From positions 67,073,538 to 67,137,537 of the forward strand of contig JBANSL010000007.1 in NCBI GenBank assembly GCA_037127255.1: DNA of 64,000 nt, given 5' to 3'. Positions 9,798 to 21,548 of the stretch are shown piece after piece (the stretch's first letter is position 1; each line of letters opens with the position of its first letter). Source of the DNA: Persicaria tinctoria. Its lineage: Eukaryota; Streptophyta; Magnoliopsida; Caryophyllales; Polygonaceae. Below the pieces are notes generated by a model. The model did not search any database. It was not told where the DNA came from and worked only from the letters and a program-made list of their open reading frames with translations. Made by a program: the position numbers and the translations under genes.

Positions 9798-10679
9798 ATG
9801 GGGTCAAGATCGACCAAGGCTCCTCGACATCGAGTAGAGCCTTAGTCGATCTCGACCAGACCAAGGAGCCTCCACCAGTACCAGCGTCGTCGAGCAGCAA
9901 ACCAGAGGAGCCACCCTACTCGACCTCGAGTAGACTTGTCGAGGTCGACCAGCAGTGCCCTACTTCAACTCGGCCTTCCTCGACGCTGAGACCACCAGAC
10001 GGACCAAGCTCGTCGATCTCGACTAAGCTTGTCGAGATCGACCACCAATCGGGGAGCCCAGATCCTTCTTCCTCGATGACGAAGCCACCAGGAGGAGAAG
10101 GCTACTCGAGATCGAGTAGCCTTGTCGAGATCGACAAGACCACATCTTCCTCGACGGCACCTTCCTCGACGCTGCAGACACCAGGAGCAGAACCCTTGTC
10201 GAGGTCGACCAGGCTTGTCGAGGTCGACCAGGCTTGTCGATGTCGACCAGCCCCTGCCTTCATCGACTTCTGATTCTGCAAGCCGACCACCACCAGAGCC
10301 AGCAGTCTTGTCGAGATCGACTAGCCCTAGTCGAGATCGACCAAACACAGTGGTTCCCGATTCCGTTCCTGCGAAGGTAAGTCAAGGTATGTATCTTTCT
10401 TCTCCTATTTCCATTAAAGATTTATCTATACATGGGAGAGGTCTGCCTTGGTATGTGCGATTGTGCATGATTTCCAATGATGAGCCTAAGGAATATGAAG
10501 TTGGAGACAAGCTCTATGTCTCTAAATCAAAGGATCATTGGTTTCCCAATAAATTCAACAAGAAGCGGATGGGACCGTTCGTGGTGAACAAGATCCATTC
10601 TGGAGGATTACAGCTGATAGACAAGAATGGAATCCTATTTGAGGCCCAAGCTACATGGGCCCTGCAGATGCCACCTTGA
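9795..10679 (+). pseudogene. Truncated polyprotein remnant of A2 (repeat linker plus integrase-tail-like end)
   Basis: Only the last third of the family-A polyprotein survives. It begins in the linker built from TCGANNTCGA units (about 9810-10340) and ends with the conserved segment SIHGRGLPWYVRLC through KRMGPFVVNKI to a TGA at 10677. The linker frame closes at 10271, and the C-terminal segment is read in another frame (open from 10122), so at least one frameshift lies in the array. Gag, zinc knuckle and protease are absent. The C terminus is almost identical to A1 but without its TGA at 3472. Confidence 0.75.
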
Positions 10680-10944
10680 GCGTTAATGGAAAGTCGGCCT
10701 AGCGACTATAAAATATAGAGCATGTACATAGACTTTTTAGGACATTTGAGACTTTGTTTTTTGTTTTTGGTTTTGAACACTTTTAGTTTTGTTATTGTGG
10801 GTATATGTCTTCTACTTTTCAGGTCAATGGATGGAACCAAGCTACATTAATACTCGGCCTAGGAGGTGCTCCAGTCGAAATTTTGAGGCCCTGCACACCT
10901 GTCTTGTGAGTTTCTTTCTTTACCCTTACCTTGTTTTTTTTATA

Positions 10945-10962
10945 TATAGTGAGGACACTGTA
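10945..10962 (+). other. AGGA-loop hairpin, internal copy (A2)
   Basis: TATAGTG-AGGA-CACTGTA, 7 pairs with one U-G wobble. Compared with A1, the T-A pair one step from the loop-closing pairs has become C-G on both arms by compensatory change. Confidence 0.7.
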
Positions 10963-11667
10963 ATGTTTAAGTATGGGGTGGGGGAAGGGCTTACTTCATA
11001 CATATTGATCATATTTGACATTTCTTGTGCAATATTTATTCGAATTGCTACATGGCTATTTTGGAATGCATTATTGATTTATGTGTTTATATGCATGTTT
11101 TCCAAAAATTTGAGAAAAATGACCCCCATTGAAAATTTTGATCAAAGTCATGGAAGTAATATTGAACTCGACGATGCAAAATTGGATTCATTAGAGATAT
11201 AGCATGAAATTGCCTAGTAAAGGGAAGTGACAATGAAATGCATATTTTGATGAAAACCATGAAATGAGGTAAAATTGAAGTTGCTTTTGACATGTTGCAT
11301 GATAAGATGATGGAGGACTTTATATTTCCACACATGCTCATTGTTATAATCCTAGCCTTACCTATGCATATGCATCACAAAAGCCATAATATGCCTTATT
11401 TTAAAATATTGCTCCACATGATCTAAATATTTGCCATTCTTTACCTTATCCTGGGATTATGTTGAGAATGATGTTACATTATGGAGAAGTTATATGGTGT
11501 TTGTGTTGTTTATCATTATTAGTGTTTGGCGGGAAAGTGTTTGAAAAATATGGAAAATTTAATGAGTGAAAGAAAATCCAATCACCTCAGGAGATAAAGG
11601 TAGATTGACCCTGCTCTCTAAGATAATAGTTTGGAGAGATGGGACACATTGTGAGGAGTCCAAAGCA

Positions 11668-11710
11668 CTAAGTATCCGGGGCCATTCATGACACCCATGT
11701 TTGTGACTCG
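11668..11710 (+). repeat. Conserved noncoding motif (A2)
   Basis: CCGGGGCCATTCATGACACC then CATGTTTGTGACTCG. Same place as in A1. Confidence 0.72.
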
Positions 11711-12122
11711 CGAGAAGGCAATGCTGAGGTTAGAGAGGTAAAAGCATTATTGTGAATAAAAGCATTGTGAAAGGTGATGAATCAAATGGAAGGAGGAATG
11801 TGGAAATTCAAATTGGAAAATACTCCATTTCCACGGATCATTAGCACCACATTGCCAAAATTTGCCCACCTTTAGCCTTTTACCAATCTACTCCTTTATG
11901 AGCTTAAATTAAAGTCTTCTTGATTATCAATGCTTTGTCACTTATGAATGTTTTTGTATAACCCTCCTTTTGTGAGTAGATGTTGCTTTTACATGTTTGC
12001 ACATGCATGAATCTGTGACACTAGTACCTTTTCAAGGATGGTAATTGATTGCAGGGTTATATGAGAATGAATCTGATATGTTGAGAGTTTTGAATTCTTC
12101 CCCTGAATGACAAATAAAAGTA

Positions 12123-12140
12123 TTGCTTGAGGACAAGCAA
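12123..12140 (+). other. AGGA-loop hairpin, terminal copy (A2)
   Basis: TTGCTTG-AGGA-CAAGCAA, then CTTAAGTATGGGGTGTT (PPT) and the LTR start at 12159. Confidence 0.72.
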
Positions 12141-13312
12141 GCTTAAGTATGGGGTGTTTGTTGTGAGCTGAATCTGCCATGTTTTACAGTAACTTTTATA
12201 TCGATTTCTGTATACATTACATTCATTTGGGCTTAGATAGTACAGAATCTATGTAGTTTATGTTTATTTGCCAAATTATGGAATCTACACCAGTTTCTGT
12301 TTAATTCGCAGAAATCGAGGCATTTTACAGCAATTCTACAGAAGGTCGGAAAAGCTCGAAAAACCACTAAAGAAGTCCAAGGTCAAAGCAGCGGAACCAA
12401 TCTGAGAGTCAAGGCTACTCGACATAGACGAGCCTGTCCGAGCAACCTTGGTCGAGCAAAGCCTGATCGAGAGCCAGACCAACCCGAGCTCCGGACCCTA
12501 CTCGATCTCGACAAGCCCTGGTCGAGATCGACGAAGCCCAGACGCCACACCCGGAGTCGACAAGGAAAGAAGCCGAGGACGACCAGGAGCACTCGCTGCC
12601 AGCGACTCGACCCGTTGCAGCGGACCGTTCGCTGCCGCGGAAAAACCCGCTGCCAGCGGGAGAGGCAACTCGCGGAAGCGGGAAGGAAGAGCCCTACTCG
12701 ATCTCGACGAAGCTTGGTCGAGATCGACAAGCCCCTGAGTCCTGATCCAGGCTTGTCGAGTTAAGCCATCCGAGAGCACCTAGTCGGCAAGACCCACCCT
12801 ACTCGACATCGAAGAGTACTAGTCGAGGTCGACGAGCCCAGGAAGCTATGTCCGAGCCACATCGAGGAGATCTACCCAAGAAGACCTAGTCGGCAAAGCC
12901 AGTCTACTCGAGGTCGACTAGGCCTTGTCGAGGTCGACGAGCACCGTGAGCCAGAGTCCGAGTTTGTCGAGCACCAACTAGCTGAGACGACGAACCGAGC
13001 CAGTCGACCAAGACTTCTACTCGAGATCGACAAGAGCCTTGTCGAGGTCAACGAAGCTTCCAGAAATTGTTCGACGCGGCTTGACGAATCCTACTCGGTT
13101 TTGCATTCCTTGGGCATGAAGATTTCCGATTCTATCCAAAACTATCAAGATCTATCATGAAGAGAAAGATTCTATCCATTGAAGACTTTTTAGATATAAT
13201 TCCTATTTTAGATTTAATTCTTTTATGTCATTTATTTATCCTTAAGCATTTTAGATAAAGTTTTAGATATAGATAGATATCTTCTTTCCTAGAATAGCTA
13301 GGGAATGAAGGC

Positions 13313-13320
13313 TATAAATA
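13313..13320 (+). promoter_or_regulatory. TATA box of A2 3' LTR
   Basis: TATAAATA in the same context as 8159-8166. Confidence 0.6.
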
Positions 13321-13734
13321 AGGCCCTAGGGGGCTCAGTTTTATTCATTCAACAATTCAATTCCAACAAAGACAATTAGTTAGTTCCACATAAAGTTTTA
13401 GGAGTTCTAAGGTTTTTAGGGTTTTGGCTTTCTGCGAAAGTTGATTGCCGGGATTGTAAAGGCTTTTGAATTTAGTTTTAATGCAAGTTTCTTTTTATAC
13501 ATCAATATCTGCGATTGCGATGAGGCGTGAGTAGTCCACCCACTTCTGGGGCTGGGGTGAGCCCGACGGTGGCCATGTGAGGCGATGCGATAAAGGTCAG
13601 ATCTTTTTGTGCAATTCATCTTCTATCCTTATGAGCATGATTCTTTTGCGAGAGTTGAAGGTGATCCTTGTTTGTGTTATTGAAGCAAAAGTGATCTTAA
13701 TGCAACTTGGATTAATTATGTGACGAAGGGTTAG

Positions 13735-15014
13735 TGATAATGCATATTTTAGATAGGCATTATATATATATATTTAGTGTAGTTAGGTTGCATTTCTTGC
13801 TTGCTTTGTTGTTAAATTGCATCTTGTGTTTATTTTAGAAAAGTTCGGATTCTGCGCAATTTTGTGTTGATCTCGCAGATTGAATCGGAACATATTTGGG
13901 AGATGCAATATCTCGAAGGGGAACACAAGATACATGGGAAGGAACAAGGAAGAAAAGAAGCAAGACAAGAAGAGAGCCCGCAATGGGAGCTACAAGGCCA
14001 CGACAAAGCAACATGCCGCGGGCGCAGCAGACAAGCGGCGACCGCAGCAGTGCCCGCCGCAGTAGGCTGTGAAGAAAACACTTGCGGCGGGCGCCGCAAC
14101 CCTTGCGGCGGCCGCCGCATGGACCATCAGCGTCCACACCGTTTTGGAAAACCCTAATTTTCTATTCTACTTTGGAAAGGCCGACTTGGATGATTTATTA
14201 GGCCCTTTTTATGTTATTTTCAATTACCTTTCATTCTATTCTTTCAACCATTAGACTTTTTAGAGATTTTGAGCTATGTCTTCCATGAGGAACTAAACTC
14301 ATCTATTCTGCCTGCAATATGAAGCTTTATTCGGATTGATTGTGAGTTTCTAATTCTCGCTCCTAGTTTCCTATTTGTGAATGCTTCAACTTCTTTGTGC
14401 TTAATTAATTATTGAATTATTCTATCTCGTCTGGCCAACTCGTTAGATCAATTCAATCGCTAAGGTTTTGTAGATTCCTGATTGTGAACCTTAACCTAAG
14501 TGGCAAACTTGTTCCTTTAGGGCTGATTGAACTAATTGAATGAGTAGGAAGTTGAATGTGTTGTTAAATCCTTCTTTAGGGACTGCAAATACCTTGGCTA
14601 ATCTCTGAACTTAAAGCTATCAATTGGGTTAAATCCTTCTTTAGGGACTGTTCGATTGATAAGGGTTTCTAGGACTGATTGGACTAGTAACTATATTAGG
14701 TCGGGACAAGGGCATTCATAGGAAACATAATAGGACGAGAAGAAGTTACAAGGATCGCTTCAATCCGATAAAGTGGAAAATTGTAGGTGGAATTGCTTCT
14801 CTCATCTGTCTAAACCAAAATTCACTTACTTTGCGTTCATTACTTTGCTTTAAAACTTTCACACTAAAACCCCCCCTTTTGTTACTTAATCGGCATTAGA
14901 ATCACACTTGAATCATAAATTTCCCTGTGGGATCGACCTCTTACTTATTACTATACTAGTTATAGGTTTGAGTTACTTTGGCGGATCAACGACAGGTACG
15001 TTTCCCCTCCGTCA
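13735..15014 (+). mobile_element. Solo family-B (Athila) LTR nested in the A2 LTR
   Basis: 1280 bp, TGATAATGCAT...CCCTCCGTCA, flanked by perfect GTTAG duplications (13730-13734 and 15015-15019). The empty site is seen at about 8570 (GGGTTAGTAACAATT). It matches the LTRs of the complete element B, including the GC-rich GCGGCGGGCGCCGC block (about 14011-14120). Confidence 0.93.
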
Positions 15015-15705
15015 GTTAGTAACAATTAGGGTTTATGCGAGAGCCTCTATATGCCTATTTGTTAATGACGAAAGTTATTTGTTGGAAAGCATGATCTTTT
15101 GTGCCTTTATGTGTTGTTTTGCATGGTTATCGTTGTGGTGTTGAAACCCTGGCCTTGGAAGTCTTTTAATATATTGAAGTTTATTTCTGTCGAAAATCTG
15201 CGTTTGTCTTTAATTCTGCAATTTTAAGTTTTTCTGCATTCTTGTCGAGATAGACGAAAGCTTTGTCGAGATCGAGTTGCATCTAGTCGATCTCGAGGAG
15301 GTCCAGTCTTAGTCGAGTTGTTTGCTTTCGTTTCTGTTTTCTGTTGTCGACCCACCTTAGTCGATCTAGAGGACAACTTACTCGAGATCGAGTAGCTTCT
15401 GTGTCCTCGTTTTATTTGCTGTTTCGCTTTGTCTTTTCTTGTTTTGTTTGTTCTTTGCTTATGTTTTAGTTGCCCTTGCCGGGTTTATTTGTTTCTTTCC
15501 TTTCTGTGTTTCTGTCCTTTCTGCTGCTTTGCCTGTGAGAATTTACAGCTACCTAAGAACTGCTGACGTGCTTCCTCGTGGATTCGATCCTGACTTTTCT
15601 CTTACTACAACGGGAGGAAGTCTTGTATTATTTGCTGAGACAGGGAAGTCAGTCTGAACTTTATTCTATATCTATTTCATACTTGACCATCCTCCTGCAA
15701 CAACA

Positions 15706-16268
15706 CTAAGGTTTTGTAGATTCCTGGTTGTGAACCTTAACCTAAGTGGCAAACTTGTTCCTTTAGGGCTGGTTGAACTAATTGAATGAGTAGGAAGTTG
15801 AATGTGTTGTTAAATCCCTCTTTAGGGACTGCAAATACCTTGGCTAATCTCTGAACTTAAAGCTATCAACTGGGTTAAATCCTTCTTTAGGGACTGTTCG
15901 ATTGATAAGGGTTGCTAGGACTGGTTGGACTAGTAACAATATTAGGTCGGGACAAGGGCATTCATAGGAAACTTGATAGGACGAGAAGAAGTTACAAGGA
16001 TCGCTTCAATCCAATAAAGTGGAAAATTGTAGGTAGAATTGCTTCTCCAAATTGTCTAAAACAAATTCATTTACTTTGCTTTCTTTACTCCGCTTTGATA
16101 AAAGGCAAAACTTTCACATACAAAAACCCCCAAACTGGTTACTTTAATTGACACTAAATCACACTTGAATAATAATTTCCCTGTGGGATCGACCTCTTAC
16201 TTATTGCTATACTAGTTATAGGTTTGAGATTTACTTTGACGGATCAACGACAGGTTTTCCCTCCGTCA
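15706..16268 (+). repeat. 3' portion of a family-B LTR (B0)
   Basis: Starts CTAAGGTTTTGTAGATTCC, which is the LTR-B interior (as at 14461), and runs to the canonical end TTTTCCCTCCGTCA. It continues the LTR into which A2 appears to have inserted; the left half would lie outside the window. Confidence 0.8.
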
Positions 16269-16369
16269 GGCCCCTAGACTGATTGGGCCCGAGGCGATAG
16301 CCTGTTGGGCCTTGCCTCAGGTCTGGCCCTGCATCTACATGTTTCATCCCACGAAGCCAAGAAGGTGCG

Positions 16370-16660
16370 GTGATTGATAGTGGAGGAACACATTGCGACT
16401 CGGAGTTTGCTTTGGTTGCCGAGGTTACAACTCTTTGATGTGACATTTATAGGGCAAAGGAGTTTGGACTCACGAAGATTGTTGTGCAAGGTGACAACTT
16501 GACAGTGATCAAGTGTGTTAAGAAGGAATGGAGGTGTCTTTGGAAGATCGAGATGCTGCTCTCTGATATCCTCCTTTTACGGAACATTGAGATGGTGTAG
16601 TGTGTTCACATATCCCGTGTGATCAACAACATTGTTGATAGGATCGTTGAGCTCCTTCAC
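16370..16660 (+). pseudogene. RNase H-like (RVT_3 type) fragment, decayed
   Basis: A conceptual reading gives EFALVAEVTTL, then after a stop YRAKEFGLTKIVVQGDNLTV, then after a second stop HISRVINNIVDRIVEL. This is the layout of the RNase H domain of plant non-LTR elements (A-L...G...V.GD...VI...H..R..N..AD). At least two in-frame stops break it and no neighbouring RT is visible. It could be a LINE 3' end or a stand-alone RNase H-like copy. Confidence 0.5.
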
Positions 16661-17330
16661 TTCATTAGTCCACTACTTCAAATCATTAGTGTCCCCATCT
16701 ACAGGGAAGCAATTAGTTGATGGTCTAGCAGGGTATGACCCATCTAAACATTTTCTTTGAAAAAACAAAATAAACATGTAAAAAATTATGAATGATATAG
16801 TTACAATATTTGAAGGAATTCCATCAAATATGAGAATTAAAAAAAATTAACTTTTAACTGGATGATTAAATAAAAAGGAGCTAGCAAAATTATTAGTACT
16901 TTACCATCGAATTACTCGTGAGACATAAGACTTACTCATCAGACACCTTAAACTTACTCATTAGACACCTAAAATCACGAAAAATGAGATAATATCAACT
17001 ACCACCACCGTCGAACCCAAGAAACCCTCCAAATCAGATCCGATCTCAACTAAATGACAAAAATCAAGCCAAATGAAAAGTGAAACAAAAAAATCGGCAA
17101 AACTCATACTCAGATTCTCTCAAGACAACAACAAGAACCCTTAAATTTCCAAAAAAGAAATAAAAAAAAGCTAGGAAAGATGGAAAAGGCAGAAAGATGT
17201 CTAGAGCAAGAGGAAGGTGAGGAAAAGAGGGCTAGAAATCGGAAGAAGGAGAAGAAATTACTGGAAGAGAAAAAATAATGATTCGTTTATGGGTAGATTG
17301 GGGTGATCTATGAAGCTTCGACGGTGCATG
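16661..17330. other. Unassigned AT-rich DNA
   Basis: A-rich sequence with no ORF, terminal repeats or recognisable homology. It ends exactly where the first duplicated block begins. Confidence 0.5.
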
Positions 17331-18764
17331 TCCTGTCTACAACACCAAAAAGAATAACCCAAACCAACAACCTAACTGGCAACCTTCTAACTAGTATAGT
17401 GGAATAGTAAGGGGTCGATCCCACAAAGAGAATACCTTTCCTGTCTATTAAATTTGCTATCGAAAGAAAACAATATCAAAGGGTAATTGAATAATAAGGC
17501 AATTGAATATAGCAAAAGTAACAATAGTGAATTGGTTATAATTATGAATGAGATAGTTTCCCCTACAATTCATCAACAATGGTTATGTCTTTGATCCTTG
17601 ACTCCATCCTATCTTTCCTTGTTTGATTCATATAATGGTGGATCACTCCAACCCTAAGCAATTTAACAATGTCAATAACATAAACAACCAAAGATAGAGG
17701 CGTAACTCTCTACCCTTAATTGATGCAATTGATAAAGTAGAATTGTTAATGTCCCCTACACACCCAATCGATGCTTTCATGGGATCGATTGATTATGTTG
17801 TGCTACTAATCCAATTAACTTATAAGGGCTAATCAAACCTTTAGCAAGAAAGAAAATTCCATCAAGGTGGCCAATCACGAGGGAATAAATGCAATCAATC
17901 AATAAAGAATAAAGACATTGAATCAATCAAACTTAGAATAGATAGAAATTAAGTCTCACAAATCATATAACTATGACTTTGAATTGCAGGCGAAACAAAA
18001 GAGGTTTAGTTCCTCATGGAAAGTCTTCCTCTCAATATCTCCATTGGAGTTCTCCCTCAACGAGGTCTCCGCCCCAACTCTCCAACCGGTAAAAGTTGGC
18101 CAAATACCAATATAAACTTAACCTAATTAGTTTCCAAAAGAATGAAATCGTAATTCCGTATCGGCACGGGCGGCGTGTGCCGTGGTCTAGGCGGCGGGCG
18201 CCTTGACAACGATAATGTGCTTCTTCATTTAACCCCTTCTGAATCCAAGATAACTTCTTCTACACCTCTTTCTTGCCTTCTTCAATGGTTTCCTCATGTT
18301 TCTACCTCTCCATATTCATCCTTGGCAAGCCATAAATGTATCCTTCCAAGCGTCGGAAAGTAAATATGCAAATAAGCACAAAAAGAACGTAGATTCCAAA
18401 CTTGCAAAACAAACTACTAATGATGTGAACTACTCAATAAACATGATATAAACTATTCTAAATGCACTAACAACTACCTTGAACGAATAAATACCAGAAG
18501 CGAAAAAACGACTAATAATGCATATTTTAGATAGACATTCTAGCTAGTTTTAGTGTGAATATTGCATGTCTTCTATTCATTTCTCATATCTTATCATTTG
18601 GTTGCCGAAATTCAAAATCTACGCATTTTATGGTTAATTCTGCAGATTAGCGGATTCAGACTCAAAAGGTGGATCAAGGGGGAAATGTTGGAGCCTTGGA
18701 GCTGCTAGAGATGATGAGGAGGAGACATGTCCATGAAGAAGATGAGATGCGCCAAGATGGAGAC
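17331..18764. repeat. Duplicated block D, copy 1 (two B-like LTR fragments head to head)
   Basis: Near-identical to 21549-22981. Positions 17331 to about 18512 resemble a B-type LTR in reverse (GGTCGATCCCACA; AGTTCCTCATGGAA; a GGCGGCGGGCGCC block at 18163-18202). At 18514 a B-like LTR start runs forward (TAATAATGCATATTTTAGAT). The block ends in GAGAC, immediately followed by an A LTR in both copies. Confidence 0.75.
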
Positions 18765-21545
18765 TGTTGTGAGGAGGAAATCAAGCATGAAATATAATAA
18801 AATAAATCAAACCAGATTTAGGGCCACGCAAATAAATACAAGACTCCTCCAATGCAGTAAGAGAAAGTCAGGATCGAATCCACGAGGAAGCGTGTCAGCG
18901 GATCCTAGGTAGCTGTAAATCTCACAGAAATGCAGAAAAGACAGAAACGAAGAAACAAAGAAAGAAAGAAATAAAACAGAAAAGAACAAACAAAAGCAGA
19001 AACAAAAGCGGGGACACAGAAGTTACTCGATATCGAGCAACATTCCTCGATATCGACTACAGACAAGTCGACAACAGAAAACAGAAACCGAACAGACAAC
19101 TCGATCTCGGAAAGTTCTACTCGATATCGAGTTAGGGCTACTCGATTTCGACTACAACTCCTCTGTATCGACAAAAAAAAAACAGTAACTTTAAAATGCA
19201 AATTCTCAAACCGAAAACTCAGAATTCCGACGAAATAAATCAATATAATAAAGAACTTCCAAAGCCAGGGTATCAACACCATAACGATAATCATGCAAAG
19301 TAATACATAAAGGCATAAAAGATCATTCTTTCCATCAAAGTAACTTTCGTTACTAACAAATAGGCATTTAGAGGCTTTCGCATAAACCCTAATTGTTACT
19401 AACCCTTTTCACCTGATTAATCCAAGTTGCATTAAGATCACTTTCGCTTCAATAACACAAATAAGGATCAACTTCAACTCTCACAAAAGAATCATGCTCA
19501 TAGGGATAGAAGACGAATTGCATAACAAGATCTGACCTTTATCGCGTCACCTCTACATGGCCACCGTCGGGCTCACCCCAGCCCCAGAAGTGGGTGGACT
19601 ACTCGCTCTTCATCGCAATTGCAGACAATGATGTATGAAAAGAAACTTGCATTAAACTAAATTCAAATCCTTTACAATCTCGGCAATTACCTTTCGCTGA
19701 ATGCTAAAACCCTAAAACCTTTGACCATCCTAAAACTTCTTTGTGGAACTACTTGTCTCTGACTGAAATTGAATGAATTAGAAACCAGCCCCTAGGGCTT
19801 TATTGATAGCCTTCTATATCTTGCTATTCAAGGATAGAAATATCCATCTTTATCTAAATCTACATCTAAAGGCTTAAAAGATAAATAAAAGTAATTTAGG
19901 AATTAAAAAAAAGGGAAAAATAAATCTAAATAGGTAACTCTTCTCTCCATGTGTGGTAAATCTTCTCCATAGATAGAATTTGATCAAATTGGATAGAATC
20001 TCGGCTTCAATAACACAAACAAGGATCACCTTCAACTCTCGCAAAAGAATCATGCTCATAGGGATAGAAGATGAATCGCACAAAAGATCTAACCTTTATC
20101 GCATCGCCTCACATGGCCACCGTCGGGCTCACCCTAGCCCCAGAAGTGGGTGGACTACTCACGCCTCATCGCAATCGCAAACATTGATGTATAAAAAGAA
20201 ACTTGCATTAACTATATTCAAAAGCCTTTACAATTCCGGCAATCAACTTTCGCAGAAAGCCAAAACCTTAAAAACCTTAGAACTCCTAAACTTCTCTGTG
20301 GAACTAACTAATTGTCTCTGAAATTGAATGATTAAAACTGAGCCCCATGGGCTTTATTTATAGCCTTCATTCCCTAGCTATTCTAGGAAAGAAGATATCT
20401 ATCTCTATCTAAAATTATATCTAAAACTTGAAAGGATAAATAAATTGTTTTATGGAAATAAATCTAAAAGGAAAAGATAAAACTAAATAGGTAAGTCTTC
20501 ATGTCTTGATAGATCTTGTCTCCTTATTGATAGAACTTGATGGAATCGGATAGAACTTCGGCCAAATCGACTCCTTCGCGCCCAAAGAATCCCACGTATA
20601 CTGGGACAGGTCTCGTCGAGAAGTTTCTGGAAACGGCTCTACTCGACCTCGACCACGGCTCGTCGACCTCGAGTAGGGTGGTTCGTCGACTAGATCTGCT
20701 CGATGTGGCTCAGACTTGGTTCACAGGACTCGTCGACCTCGAGTAGCTCTTGTCGATGTCGAGTAGGACTGGTCATCGACTAGGTCTCCTCGGGTGGCTC
20801 TACTCGACAAGGCTCGGACAAGGCTCCTCAGGCGCTCGTCGATCTCGACGAGCCCTAGTCGACCTCGAGTAGACTGGCTTGCGACTAGGTCTTCTCGAGT
20901 GACTCTGCTCGATGGGCTCCGGATCTGGACTCAGGGTCTCGTCGATCTCGACAAAGGGTCCTCGAGATCGAGTTGGGTTCTTCCTTTCCGCTTCCGCGAG
21001 TTGCCTCTTCCGCTGGCAGCGAGTTTTTCCGCGGCAGCGAGCGGTCCGCTGCAGCGAGTCGAGTCGCTGGCAGCGAGTGCCGCCTGGTCGTCCTCGGCTT
21101 GTCGACCAGCTCTTCTTCTCGTCAACCCCGGGCGTGGCGCTGAGGCTTCGTCGATCTCGACCAGTGGTCCTCGAGATCGAGTAGGGTCCGGAGCCGGGTT
21201 GGTCTGGCTTGCTCGATCAGGCTCTGCTCGACCAAGGTTGCTCGGACATGCTCGTCTATGTCGAGTAGGGCCCACTCGAGATCGAGTAGCCTTGACTTTC
21301 AGCTTGGTTCCGCTGCTTTGACCTTGGACTTCTGTAGTGGTTTTCCGAGCTTTTTCGACCTTCTGTAGAATTGCTGTAAAACGCCTCGATTTATGCGAAT
21401 TAAACAGAAACTGGTGTAGATTCTATAATTTGGCAAATAAACATAAACTACATAGGTTCTGTACTGTTCTAACCAAAATGAATGCAATGTATACAGAAAT
21501 CGATATAAAAGTTACTGTAAAACATGGCAGATTCAGCTCACAACA
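18765..21545 (-). repeat. Mosaic family-A LTR (A4)
   Basis: Reverse-oriented LTR of 2781 bp, longer than its relatives. 18765 to about 19980 follows the A3-type LTR (tract ATAGAATCTCGGC). It then jumps back to the region beginning CTTCAATAACAC, so about 19450-19980 is repeated as about 20003-20540. The second copy is of the A1/A2 type, including the GC inverted-repeat block (20989-21086). This looks like a recombination product of two LTR subfamilies and has two promoter regions. Confidence 0.75.
20989..21086. repeat. GC-rich inverted-repeat block in mosaic LTR
   Basis: CGCTGGCAGCG, GCGGCAGCGAGCGG and CCGCTGCAGCG, the reverse complement of the 7420-7535 block. It ties this half of A4 to the A1/A2 subfamily. 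Confidence 0.65.
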
Positions 21546-21548
21546 CTT

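Larger units (their letters stand above)
10680..12158 (+). other. 3' noncoding region of A2
   Basis: Same order as 3550-5031: post-stop hairpin (about 10693), internal AGGA hairpin and G-tract (10945-10990), conserved motif, then terminal hairpin and PPT (12146-12158). No coding signal. Confidence 0.78.
9373..15705 (+). mobile_element. Family A element A2 (rearranged, RT-less)
   Basis: 9373-9777 is the interior of an A LTR, starting at GGGGCTCAG. 9778-9794 is the first 17 bp of a B LTR. From 9795 the sequence is A internal DNA from the middle of the PR to integrase-tail spacer, running to the PPT and a 3' LTR (12159-15705). The PBS, gag and protease are therefore deleted. The simplest reading is that A1 inserted into A2's 5' LTR, and a deletion with TA microhomology then fused a B LTR start to the A2 interior. 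DNA after 15705 is a B LTR interior, so A2 probably sits inside element B0. Confidence 0.75.
12159..15705 (+). repeat. 3' LTR of A2 (interrupted by a solo B LTR)
   Basis: TGTTGTGAGCTG...CCTGCAACAACA. It carries a TCGANNTCGA array (about 12415-13060), a GC inverted-repeat block (12590-12665) and TATAAATA at 13313-13320. It is split by 13735-15014. Removing that insert and one GTTAG leaves about 2.26 kb. Confidence 0.87.

Noticed and set aside
14908..15144. ORF MNHKFPCGID... (also 39253-39483 and others)
   Set aside because: It lies across the end of B-type LTRs, repeated wherever the LTR occurs, and is not a gene.
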